A DNA stretch of 64,000 nucleotides from Leisingera sp. SS27 (GTDB lineage: Bacteria > Pseudomonadota > Alphaproteobacteria > Rhodobacterales > Rhodobacteraceae). Each line of letters opens with the position of its first letter. The first letter of the stretch is position 1. Below, in pieces: positions 24,919 to 32,445 of the stretch. The stretch spans positions 165,242-229,241 of the forward strand of contig NZ_JAQNCY010000007.1 in NCBI RefSeq assembly GCF_028368855.1. The letters run 5' to 3'. Both the position numbers and the translations under genes were made by a program. The notes under the pieces are model-generated. The model did no database searches. It worked only from the letters and a program-made list of their open reading frames with translations, and had not been told where the DNA came from.

Positions 24919-25986
24919 ATGAGCGAGTTCTCCAGCCATCACCCGCAGCTGATCCTGCCGGCCGCAGTTCGCCGCCCGGTTCCCGTCTTGCCGGACTGGT
25001 TCCTGCGGCGGCAGCACAGCACCACAGACGCCGCAGGCCCCTGCGTGCTGCTGGCAGAAAGCGACGGGGAAAATTTCGAGGATTTGCTGGCCGCCTGGTG
25101 CCTGAATCTGGGGCGCCGGTCCGGTGTCCGGGCGGTTGTCCTTGATGATCAGCGCGACCCCGGTATCTGCGCCCGGACCCTTGAGGGGGTTTTTGCCGGT
25201 GGCTTGCGCCCGGATGCGGCCATCGGCCATTTCTCCTCACCGGTCGCGCGGCGGGCGGCACAATGCTATGCCGCGCAGGGGGTGCCGTTCTTTGCCCCGG
25301 GATCCTCTGCCGATGATCTGGCGCAGGGCGCGCGCGCACCGGTGTTTCAGGCCTTCGCCCGCGACAGCGGCCAGATTGCTGTGCTGTGCAGCGCGCTCAG
25401 AGGGGCGGGGCAGGCGGTGGTGCTGGGTCAGCCGGGGAATGCGGGTGCGGCCTTGCTGGACGCCTTGCAGGCAGCGAGGCCGTGCGCGCTGTCCGGTTAC
25501 AGCGGCATTGACCAGGTGCCCGCCGGTCAGGTCACTGGAAATCCGCTGGTGCTGCTGGGGTCCAAGGAATACGCCGCCGAGGCGCTGGCATCCCTGACCG
25601 GGCAAGCGTTGCCCGCAGCCGTCTACCTGTCCGATGACAGCCTGAATGCTGTTGCGGTCCGGCAGCAGGCGGCGCGGCTGGGATGCCCGGTGTTTGTTGC
25701 GGCGCTGTGCCGGCCCCGGCAGCAGACCTGCCTTCTGGGGTTTTCGGCCGGCAGTATCGAACATGACGCGGCGCGTTTGCTGGGCCGGCAGCCGGGTCCC
25801 TATTTCCTGACGGCCTGGATGGCGGTCTATCTTGCGCTCAGAGGGCTGCAGAAGGGATGCCGGACCCCTGCGCAGATGCTGCACAGCCTGCAGGGGCGGA
25901 GCTGGCAGACAGTGTATGGCCCGCTGGTATTTGATGATTGCGGGCGGGCTGAAGGGTTTTCCTGGGAGTTGAGGAGGGTGGAATGA
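24919..25986 (+). CDS. Periplasmic-binding-protein-like (type 1) protein without signal peptide
   Basis: 355 residues. The protein has two alpha-beta lobes with patterns of leucine/amide-binding proteins: CVLLAESDGENFEDLL, YAAQGVPFFAPGSSADDL, a middle VVLGQPGNAGAALLDALQ, and a final GRSWQTVYGPLVFDDCGRA like that of AmiC/urea-type binding proteins. There is no N-terminal membrane or signal segment, and no permease gene is near. A cytoplasmic ligand sensor, like AmiC of the amidase operon, is a possible role (inference). AGGAG precedes the ATG. It overlaps the next gene by 4 bases. Confidence 0.6.
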   Translation: MSEFSSHHPQLILPAAVRRPVPVLPDWFLRRQHSTTDAAGPCVLLAESDGENFEDLLAAWCLNLGRRSGVRAVVLDDQRDPGICARTLEGVFAGGLRPDAAIGHFSSPVARRAAQCYAAQGVPFFAPGSSADDLAQGARAPVFQAFARDSGQIAVLCSALRGAGQAVVLGQPGNAGAALLDALQAARPCALSGYSGIDQVPAGQVTGNPLVLLGSKEYAAEALASLTGQALPAAVYLSDDSLNAVAVRQQAARLGCPVFVAALCRPRQQTCLLGFSAGSIEHDAARLLGRQPGPYFLTAWMAVYLALRGLQKGCRTPAQMLHSLQGRSWQTVYGPLVFDDCGRAEGFSWELRRVE

Positions 25987-26330
25987 GCCTTGCAACAGAT
26001 GCGGTGCGGCTGCGGCCAGAGGATATGCGCAACAGCATTCCCGGGCCGGGCGGCGAGCGGTTTCATATCGGGCTTCTGCGCGGAGAATTGCAGGTTGAGC
26101 TGTATGTGCCGCAGGGGGAAGACCTGCAGCAGCCGCACAGCCGGGATGAATGCTATGTGGTAATCCGCGGATCCGGCCGGTTTCAGATGGGGGAGGACAT
26201 CGTGCCCTTCGAGGCGGGCGATTTCCTGTTTGTTCCGGCAGGCATGGAGCACCGGTTTCTCGACTTTGGCAGCAGTCTGGAAACCTGGGTGATCTTTTAC
26301 GGGCCGGAAGGCGGAGAGCAGCTTGCCTGA
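25983..26330 (+). CDS. Small cupin protein, second of the operon
   Basis: 115 residues, one cupin domain with the first motif HSRDECYVVIRGSG and second motif GDFLFVPAGMEHRF (His ligands). It has no close likeness to the first cupin except the fold. It overlaps both neighbours by 4-8 bases, so it is part of the operon. The role is unknown; it may be a metal-binding tailoring or isomerising enzyme. Confidence 0.75.
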   Translation: MSLATDAVRLRPEDMRNSIPGPGGERFHIGLLRGELQVELYVPQGEDLQQPHSRDECYVVIRGSGRFQMGEDIVPFEAGDFLFVPAGMEHRFLDFGSSLETWVIFYGPEGGEQLA

Positions 26331-27369
26331 CAGCCAGCCGCATATTCTGGTCGCAGGGGCGGGCATAAACGGGCTGATGGCGGCCTACTGCCTGAACCGG
26401 GCCGGGGCCCGGGTGACCGTCTGCGAGGCCGGGCCGGTGCCCAATCCTGGCAGCGCCTCGCATGGGGCACACCGGCTGATCCATCCCTGGCCGCCCGCCG
26501 GACGGCCGCAGGAGGCCGCTGCTGCCGCGCAGGCGCTGCCATTGTGGCGGACAATTCTGCAGGACACCGGATGCAGCGGTTTTGTGCAAACCGGCGTTCT
26601 GGTGGCGGCGCCGGAGGCTGTTGATCCCGTCCCCGGGCAGCAGCCGGTGCGGCTGCCGCCTGCCCGGGCCGATGCCTTGCTGGCAGGCGCGGCGGATATG
26701 CCCGGGGCGGTGTTCTTTGCTGAATCCGGGGTGCTGCTGGCGGATAAGATCCTGATGGCGCTGTGTGCCGCCCTGACGGGACGCGGCGTGAGGTTCCTGC
26801 CGGAGGCGCCGCTGCGCGGCCTGGACACGGAATCAGGCACGGCTGAGATCGCGGGCCGGGCGCCGCAGCGCTTTGACGGGATCATCTGCGCCCTGGGCTG
26901 GAAAGCACGGCAGCTGGCGCAGATTGCCGGGGCAGGGGAGATCCTGGCGCAATTCAGCCCCCGCCGCAGCTATGTCGTGTATCTGCCCGAGGCAGAGCTG
27001 CCGGAAGCCAAGCGCCCGCGCACGGCCTGGACCGGATTCCTGGGCCAGGATCTGTGGGGCATGCCGGCGCTTGGCAGTTATGACGCCAAGTTCGGTTGCG
27101 GCCTGCTGACGCACAGCGCTGATGAGCAGCTGCTGCCGGATGACGAAGTCCGCAGCAAGGCGGCCGCCGCCTACAGCTGTGCTGATCCGGCCTACCGGGC
27201 GCTGCTCAGGGGGCGGGTGGCATCAAACGTCTGGGCCAGGTTCCCGTTTCCCGGCATGGTGCAGCAGCGCGGGCTCTGCACCGTGATAACCTCGGATTCC
27301 GGCGGCGGCTTCAAGACCGCTCCGCTGGCCGGGCAGGCCGCCTGCGACGCCGTCCTTGCGGCGGTTTGA
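26323..27369 (+). CDS. FAD-dependent amine/amino-acid oxidase (DAO family)
   Basis: 348 residues. It begins with a dinucleotide-binding fold HILVAGAGINGLMAAYCLNR and an acidic end of strand two (VTVCEAG), as in glycine/D-amino-acid/sarcosine oxidases. A conserved GGGFKTAPLAGQ block ends the protein. In known hydrazine clusters an enzyme of this class (Spb39) oxidises the hydrazine formed from N6-hydroxylysine and glycine, freeing hydrazinoacetate; the same role is proposed here. The start is TTG at 26323, with GGAG 6 bases upstream and overlap with the cupin stop. Confidence 0.8.
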   Translation: MPDSQPHILVAGAGINGLMAAYCLNRAGARVTVCEAGPVPNPGSASHGAHRLIHPWPPAGRPQEAAAAAQALPLWRTILQDTGCSGFVQTGVLVAAPEAVDPVPGQQPVRLPPARADALLAGAADMPGAVFFAESGVLLADKILMALCAALTGRGVRFLPEAPLRGLDTESGTAEIAGRAPQRFDGIICALGWKARQLAQIAGAGEILAQFSPRRSYVVYLPEAELPEAKRPRTAWTGFLGQDLWGMPALGSYDAKFGCGLLTHSADEQLLPDDEVRSKAAAAYSCADPAYRALLRGRVASNVWARFPFPGMVQQRGLCTVITSDSGGGFKTAPLAGQAACDAVLAAV

Positions 27370-27407
27370 GGCGGGCGGGGCCCGAAAACACAAAAGGAAC
27401 AGAAGAC

Positions 27408-27878
27408 ATGACAGCAATAGATCTGGAACTGCGCCCGCTGCGGGAAAGCGACCGGGCGGAATGGGCGCGGCTTTGGACCGGATATCTGGCGTTTTATGAG
27501 ACGGAGCTTGCCAAGGGCATCTATGACGGGACCTTTGCGCGGCTTATGTCGCGGGACGCGTGGGAGCCTTCGGCGCTGGTGCTGGCAGGCGCTGGAGACG
27601 GGGAGGGTCCGCAGCCGCTCGCTGGGCTGGTGCATTTCCTGTATCACGCCCATTGCTGGAAACCGTCGCCGGTTTGCTACTTGCAGGATCTTTACGTGGA
27701 TCCGGAAGCGCGGGGGCAGGGGCTGGGGCGGCGGCTCATCGAGGGGGTCTATGCGGCGGCGGATGCGGCTGGTGCCAGCGGCACCTACTGGATGACGCAG
27801 CATTTCAACAGCCAGGCCAGGCAGCTCTATGACCGTATCGGCGTGGAAACCCCCTTCATCAAATACCAGCGCCCGTGA
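27408..27878 (+). CDS. GNAT-family N-acetyltransferase
   Basis: 156 residues, the usual length of a single GNAT domain. The acetyl-CoA loop is clear: LYVDPEARGQGLGRRLIEGVY (Q/R-x-x-G-x-G/A). ATG 27408 follows AAAGGAAC. It is the last gene of the operon before a strong hairpin. In hydrazine pathways an acyltransferase masks the free hydrazine (as the acetyl or succinyl form), so N-acetylation for tailoring or self-protection is a fair guess. Confidence 0.82.
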   Translation: MTAIDLELRPLRESDRAEWARLWTGYLAFYETELAKGIYDGTFARLMSRDAWEPSALVLAGAGDGEGPQPLAGLVHFLYHAHCWKPSPVCYLQDLYVDPEARGQGLGRRLIEGVYAAADAAGASGTYWMTQHFNSQARQLYDRIGVETPFIKYQRP

Positions 27879-27886
27879 TCTGTTCA

Positions 27887-27925
27887 CCGGAACCGGGCGC
27901 GCAGTGGCGCAGCCCCCGGTTCCGG
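27887..27925. terminator. Bidirectional terminator between GNAT and NTF2-like genes
   Basis: A perfect 11-bp stem (CCGGAACCGGG 27887-27897 with CCCGGTTCCGG 27915-27925) around a 17-nt loop lies in the 54-base gap between convergent genes. No T-run. Confidence 0.55.
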
Positions 27926-27932
27926 CTGCGGG

Positions 27933-28328
27933 TCATGTGTCTGCGGCGACTTCATCCAGATGCCACAGCTTGGCGACGATGCGCCATTCGGAGCTGTCAT
28001 GGGCAAACATCAGATGGTCGGAGAACCGGTTGTTATGGATCCTGACCCGCACTTTCACCGTTGCGGCGGCGTCTGACAGCATATCCACGAACAGGATTTC
28101 GTCCTCCCGCGGGGCGTTCAGGGCCGCTGGCGGCGACCGGCGCAGGATGGTGTCGCGGTAGCAGCTGATCGGGTCCGTGAAGATGCGTCCGTCATCGGCA
28201 TCAAACAGGCTGGCGGCAGGGTGAAAGACCCGCTGCAGCAGATCGGTGTCGCAAAAGTAGAGAGCATCGAAATACCGGGTGACAGCCTGGGTAAGACCGG
28301 CAGGGGCATGGGTGGCATCCAAGGCCAT
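27933..28328 (-). CDS. NTF2/SnoaL-like small protein
   Basis: 131 residues with the cone-shaped NTF2 fold pattern: AVTRYFDALYFCDTDLLQRVFHPAASLF at the start and a WRIVAKLWHLDEV end, close to the lumazine-binding-2 branch. Such proteins bind or isomerise small molecules. A CAGGA lies 8 bases before the ATG. It is the second gene of a two-gene operon with the MFS exporter and is convergent with the biosynthetic operon. Confidence 0.65.
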   Translation of the reverse strand: MALDATHAPAGLTQAVTRYFDALYFCDTDLLQRVFHPAASLFDADDGRIFTDPISCYRDTILRRSPPAALNAPREDEILFVDMLSDAAATVKVRVRIHNNRFSDHLMFAHDSSEWRIVAKLWHLDEVAADT

Positions 28329-28346
28329 GGCAAAGTTCCTGTGAGT

Positions 28347-29543
28347 TTAGTGTTGCACGAGAGAAGAGGTGTTCGACACCGCCTGGCGCTGTTTGAAGCT
28401 GGCGAAGGCAACCACAGCTGCAAAGCCCAGCAGAACCGCTGCGATCATCGCCCAGCCGACTGAGGCGATCATCAGGCCGGAGCCGAAGGAGGCGATGGCC
28501 GCGCCAAGCGCGATGCCAGTATCGTTGATGCCCTGAAACAGGGATTTTTCGTTGTCCAGAAGCTCAGAGTTCAGCAGCGTTGTTGCGCCGACGAACCCGA
28601 AGTTCCATCCCAGCCCCAGCAGGATCAGGGACACGTAGAAATGCACCAGATCAATCCCGGCGAGGGCGGTCAGGCCGGACAGGGCCAGCAGGACAGCACC
28701 TGTTGCGACGATCTTGTTGGCGCCGAACCGGGTGATCAGCGAGCCGGTGAAAAAGCTGGGGGCGAACATCGCGACCACGTGCCAGCGGATGACATCGCCG
28801 GCCTGCACATCGCTGAACCCGCAGCCGACCATTGCCAGCGGTGTTGGGGTCATCAGCAGCATCATGCCGGCAAAGCTGCCGACCCCGCACAGCATTGCCC
28901 ACAGCAGCCGCGGCCGGTTCCAGAGCGGCGCGGTTTGACCGCGGGATGTGTCCTTGGCGGCCTTGGGCTGCGGCGGTGCGAAGCGGGCAGCCGCTATTGG
29001 CAGCATGCCGGCCAGGGCGATGGCCGAGACCGCCAGATAGGCACCCGCCAGCGGGACCGGGGCCAGCGCATCCTTGAACAGGCGGAAAACTTCGGGTGCC
29101 AGCAGCGCGGCGACCAGCCCCGAGCCAAGAGTCAGAGAAATCGCCTTGGCCTGCTGCGGGGCGTCAACCAGTTCCGCAGCGGCAAAGCGGAACAGCCCGA
29201 AGCTGACCACCGCCGCGCCAAGCAGCGCGTGGGCAAGACACAGCAGCACAAACAGCCCGTGGATCAGGCTGTAGGCCGCAAGCGCCCCGCCCAGCACCGC
29301 AAACAGCGCGGCCAGCAGGAACCCTGCCTTGCGCCCGCGTGCGCCCATCAGGATGGACATCGGCGTGGCCGTGAACAGCCCGGCCAGAAGCTGGACCGAC
29401 ACGGGCAGCGTAGCCAGGCCTTCGCCCGGCGACAGCTGCAGGCCTGCCAGCCCGCCGAGAATGATGAGCATCGGCATCGGAATTGTCAGAACTGTCGCGC
29501 CAAGCAGCACGAGCAGGAAGTTTGGGCTTTTGATCAGCAGCAT
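28347..29543 (-). CDS. MFS transporter (probable exporter)
   Basis: 398 residues with about 12 hydrophobic helices and the short YajR/YbfB-like layout of MFS exporters (MLLIKSPNFLLVLLGATVL at the start; GARGRKAGF loop between helices 2 and 3). The ATG at 29543-29541 is chosen because the frame upstream to 29660 has no helix and no good ribosome site. It lies 18 bases upstream of the NTF2-like gene and is divergent from the GlxA-type regulator. Export of the pathway product is possible, but the substrate is unknown. Confidence 0.78.
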   Translation of the reverse strand: MLLIKSPNFLLVLLGATVLTIPMPMLIILGGLAGLQLSPGEGLATLPVSVQLLAGLFTATPMSILMGARGRKAGFLLAALFAVLGGALAAYSLIHGLFVLLCLAHALLGAAVVSFGLFRFAAAELVDAPQQAKAISLTLGSGLVAALLAPEVFRLFKDALAPVPLAGAYLAVSAIALAGMLPIAAARFAPPQPKAAKDTSRGQTAPLWNRPRLLWAMLCGVGSFAGMMLLMTPTPLAMVGCGFSDVQAGDVIRWHVVAMFAPSFFTGSLITRFGANKIVATGAVLLALSGLTALAGIDLVHFYVSLILLGLGWNFGFVGATTLLNSELLDNEKSLFQGINDTGIALGAAIASFGSGLMIASVGWAMIAAVLLGFAAVVAFASFKQRQAVSNTSSLVQH

Positions 29544-29787
29544 GGGTCCATCCACAGAAATAGTTGCAGAGGAGATACAGCTTTCAGTGCCGGATTTTAT
29601 GTCAACGGCACCGCAATTTCGGCCAGACCGCGGGCCGCTGGCGCCAGCGGAAAGCTGCAACCTGAGCGGATTTTTGAAAATTTCCCTCTACTGATGGTAA
29701 AGTTGTGCTATCGCGCCGCAAATGCGACGTTACGCAGCGTCACAAATTGCTATGAGAGTTCAAGGAATGCCGAAAGGGGGCAAGCGG

Positions 29788-30753
29788 ATGGCGGCTCAGG
29801 AACGCAGGAAGATCAAAGTTGTCATGTTCTCCGATTCCCAGGTGCTGGACATATCCGGCCCGGTGACGGTTTTTGAGGGCGCAAACAAACTGCTGCCGCC
29901 GGAGCTGGGGTATGACGTTTCGCTGATCTCGCCGGGAGGCGGGCCGGTTGCGACAAACGGCTGTATCTCGATTCAGGCGCATGGCAGCGTCGAGGCCGAG
30001 GATTTGCAAGGGGTGGACACGCTGCTGATTCCGGGCGGCAGCAAGGGCACGCCGCAGGCGATGCGGGATCCGGCCTTGCGGCGGCTGGTTCAGCGCGCCG
30101 ATGGCAAGAAGATCCGCATCATGTCCATATGCACCGGGGCTTTTGTGCTGGCGGAGGCGGGTATCCTGGACAACCGCAAATGCACGACGCATTGGGCTGA
30201 AATCGGCAATTTCCGGCGCCTGTTTCCCGGGATCACTGTGCTGACCGACGTGATCTACCACACCGAAGACAATATATGGACCTCGGCCGGGGTGGCCACC
30301 GGGATTGATATGGCGCTGGCCGTTGTTGCCGAGGACTTCGGGTCGGACATTTCCCAGCAGGTGGCCCGGAACCTCGTTCTTTACATGGCGCGGCCGGGCC
30401 ATCTGGAGCAGATCTCGGAGTTCCTGCGCAATGTGCCCACACTGGAGGAAAAGCTCAACGAGCTGGTGATGTACATCAGGACCAATCCTGCGGCCAATCA
30501 TGACGTGAACCGCATGGCGGAGCGCTGCAATATGAGCACCCGCAGCTTCACCCGGAAGTTCAAGACCGCCCTGGGCAAGACACCCGCGGCGATGGTGCGC
30601 GAAATCAGGGCTGCCCGTGCCGGGTTCTACATGAAGAACACGGATTACAGCCAGAAGCGGATTGCAGCGCTGGCGGGCTTTTCTTCGGTCGATGTCATGC
30701 GCCAATGCATGAAGGCAGCGCAGAAGGACGAGGCGGAGGCCGGCGCTGGCTGA
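29788..30753 (+). CDS. GlxA-family AraC-type transcription regulator (DJ-1/PfpI domain plus HTH)
   Basis: 321 residues from the ATG at 29788, with GGGGG 8 bases before; two in-frame ATGs upstream (29752, 29767) are alternatives. Residues about 8-190 are a DJ-1/PfpI-like domain with the nucleophile-elbow ICTGAFVLAEAG; residues about 215-315 are an AraC helix-turn-helix pair with CNMSTRSFTRKFKTALG and IAALAGFSSVDVM. GlxA-type proteins sense small molecules. Its place between the two biosynthetic modules makes it the likely local regulator (inference). Confidence 0.85.
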   Translation: MAAQERRKIKVVMFSDSQVLDISGPVTVFEGANKLLPPELGYDVSLISPGGGPVATNGCISIQAHGSVEAEDLQGVDTLLIPGGSKGTPQAMRDPALRRLVQRADGKKIRIMSICTGAFVLAEAGILDNRKCTTHWAEIGNFRRLFPGITVLTDVIYHTEDNIWTSAGVATGIDMALAVVAEDFGSDISQQVARNLVLYMARPGHLEQISEFLRNVPTLEEKLNELVMYIRTNPAANHDVNRMAERCNMSTRSFTRKFKTALGKTPAAMVREIRAARAGFYMKNTDYSQKRIAALAGFSSVDVMRQCMKAAQKDEAEAGAG

Positions 30754-30758
30754 AAAAT

Positions 30759-30780
30759 GCGGCAGCTGTTACGCTGCCGC
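30759..30780 (+). terminator. Hairpin after the GlxA-type regulator gene
   Basis: 8-bp stem GCGGCAGC/GCTGCCGC with a 6-nt loop, 5 bases after the stop. No T-run follows, so it is a weak terminator. Confidence 0.45.
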
Positions 30781-30960
30781 CAGTTGGTCCGGAATTGGCC
30801 TGCCTGTGACGGCGGGCCAGGGGGGATCATTTCCAAAGCTAATGCGCTGCATGGGCAATGGCGGCCAAAGATGCTGTCAGAACGGCCAATGCAGGAGACC
30901 TGCAGCCCGCGGGCCGGGAGAGTCCCTTTCTCTGCCGCGAAAGGTGCTAATCCTTTAGTT

Positions 30961-30980
30961 GATTAATTGGTTAATTAATC
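30961..30980. promoter_or_regulatory. AT-rich palindrome in the promoter region of the second module
   Basis: GATTAATTGGTTAATTAATC has 7-bp arms (GATTAAT/ATTAATC) and lies about 110 bases before the aminotransferase gene, in a 336-base gap (30754-31089) with no other feature except the hairpin at its start. It is a likely operator or part of a promoter; the GlxA-type regulator next door is one candidate protein. Confidence 0.35.
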
Positions 30981-31089
30981 TTCCAAAAAGTGTCTTAAAC
31001 TATCGTGAACTTGGCCGGAATCCCCAAAAACTCCTGCCTAGGAAAGCGGAGGGTTTATCACGTTTTTGCGATTTTGGAGTGCAGGGGAA

Positions 31090-32379
31090 ATGATCGGAAA
31101 CAGGGTAATGGAATCAAATGTGCGCAGCTACAGCAGGGCGTTCGGGAGTACATTTGACCAAGCGTCAGGCGCGGAGATGTTCGATGAAACCGGCGTCAGG
31201 CATCTGGATTTTCTCGCAGGCTGCGGGTCGCTGAATTACGGGCATAATCACCCGGTGCTCAAGGCTGCGCTGATGGATTATGTCGCCCGTGACGGGTTGT
31301 GCATGTCGCTGGATCTGAATTCTACCGCGCGGTCGGTGTTTCTTGAGCGGTTCGAGCGCATTGTTCTGGCGCCGCGGGGGCTGGATTATCTGGTGCAGTT
31401 TCCCGGCCCGACCGGGGCAAACTGCGTGGAGGCTGCAATCAAGCTGGCCCGCAAAGCAACCGGGCGCAGCAACGTCATCAGCTTTACCAACGGGTTTCAC
31501 GGCTGTTCGCTGGGGGCGCTGTCGCTGACCGGCAGCAGCCATCACCGTGCCGGTTCTGCGGCCCTGCTGCAGCAGGTGAGCCGGATGCCCTATGAGGGCT
31601 ATCTTGGGACCGGGTTTGATACGGCAGACTATATCGGCCGGATGCTGGACGACCCGAGCAGCGGAATTGATGCGCCTGCGGCCTTTGTGGTGGAGCTGGT
31701 GCAAGGCGAGGGCGGTTTGCAATCCGCATCCGCAGCCTGGGTCCGCCGCCTGCAGGAGATTGCGCGCAAGCACGGGGCGCTGCTGATTGTTGATGACATC
31801 CAGGCCGGATGCGGCAGGACCGGCACATTCTTCTCGTTCGAGCCGCTGGGCATCGTCCCCGATATGGTTTGCCTGGCCAAGGCGGTGTCCGGCTACGGGC
31901 TGCCGATGTCGCTGCTGCTGCTGAAGCCGGAGCTGGATTGCTGGGAGCCCGGCGAGCATAACGGCACCTTCCGGGGCAACAGCCATGCCTTTGTCACCGC
32001 CGCCGCCGCGCTGGAGCATTTCTGGGGCGATCCTGAATTCGTTCTGTCCCTGGCAGACCGCTGTACTGAAATGCAGCGCCACTGCGCACAGCTGGCTGAG
32101 AGCTTTGGCCTGCGTGTCAAAGGGCGCGGAATGATGATGGGGCTGGAATTCAGCGATGACAGCCAGGCAGCGGCCGTGCAGGCGGACTGTGTCCGCCGCG
32201 GCCTGATTATCGAACGCTGCGGGCCGCATGATGAGGTGCTGAAGTTCCTGCCGCCGCTTACCCTTGCACCGGAGCAGCTGGACGAAGGTTTTGCCATTGT
32301 GCGGCAGGCGCTGAGTGCAGTGCTGGGCGTAAGGGAATGTCCTTCCCAGCCCCATGTGCCGGACCTGGAGCCGGCATAA
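31090..32379 (+). CDS. Class III aminotransferase, diaminobutyrate-2-oxoglutarate type (EctB/RhbA-like)
   Basis: 429 residues, as usual for the family. The start aligns to EctB-type proteins (ESNVRSYSRAFG, then FLAGCGSLNYGHNHP). The PLP region reads LIVDDIQAGCGRTGTFF, and the PLP lysine is in CLAKAVSGYGLPMSLLLLKPEL. Usual reaction: aspartate semialdehyde plus glutamate to L-2,4-diaminobutyrate, a building block for ectoine or siderophores. No ectA or ectC is near, so an amine for the adjoining N-monooxygenase is more likely. The ATG at 31090 is chosen; a TTG at 31066 and an ATG at 31108 are other options. Confidence 0.85.
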   Translation: MIGNRVMESNVRSYSRAFGSTFDQASGAEMFDETGVRHLDFLAGCGSLNYGHNHPVLKAALMDYVARDGLCMSLDLNSTARSVFLERFERIVLAPRGLDYLVQFPGPTGANCVEAAIKLARKATGRSNVISFTNGFHGCSLGALSLTGSSHHRAGSAALLQQVSRMPYEGYLGTGFDTADYIGRMLDDPSSGIDAPAAFVVELVQGEGGLQSASAAWVRRLQEIARKHGALLIVDDIQAGCGRTGTFFSFEPLGIVPDMVCLAKAVSGYGLPMSLLLLKPELDCWEPGEHNGTFRGNSHAFVTAAAALEHFWGDPEFVLSLADRCTEMQRHCAQLAESFGLRVKGRGMMMGLEFSDDSQAAAVQADCVRRGLIIERCGPHDEVLKFLPPLTLAPEQLDEGFAIVRQALSAVLGVRECPSQPHVPDLEPA

Positions 32380-32445
32380 CCCCCTTTCCGATTTTCAATC
32401 TTTATTCAACGCAAAGCAGGGTGTGCCTGTTTTGCCCAGACAGAA

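Noticed and set aside
31090..32379. Ectoine biosynthesis (ectB)
   Set aside because: The aminotransferase looks like EctB, but ectA and ectC are absent and the neighbours are an N-monooxygenase and a KAS III-like gene.
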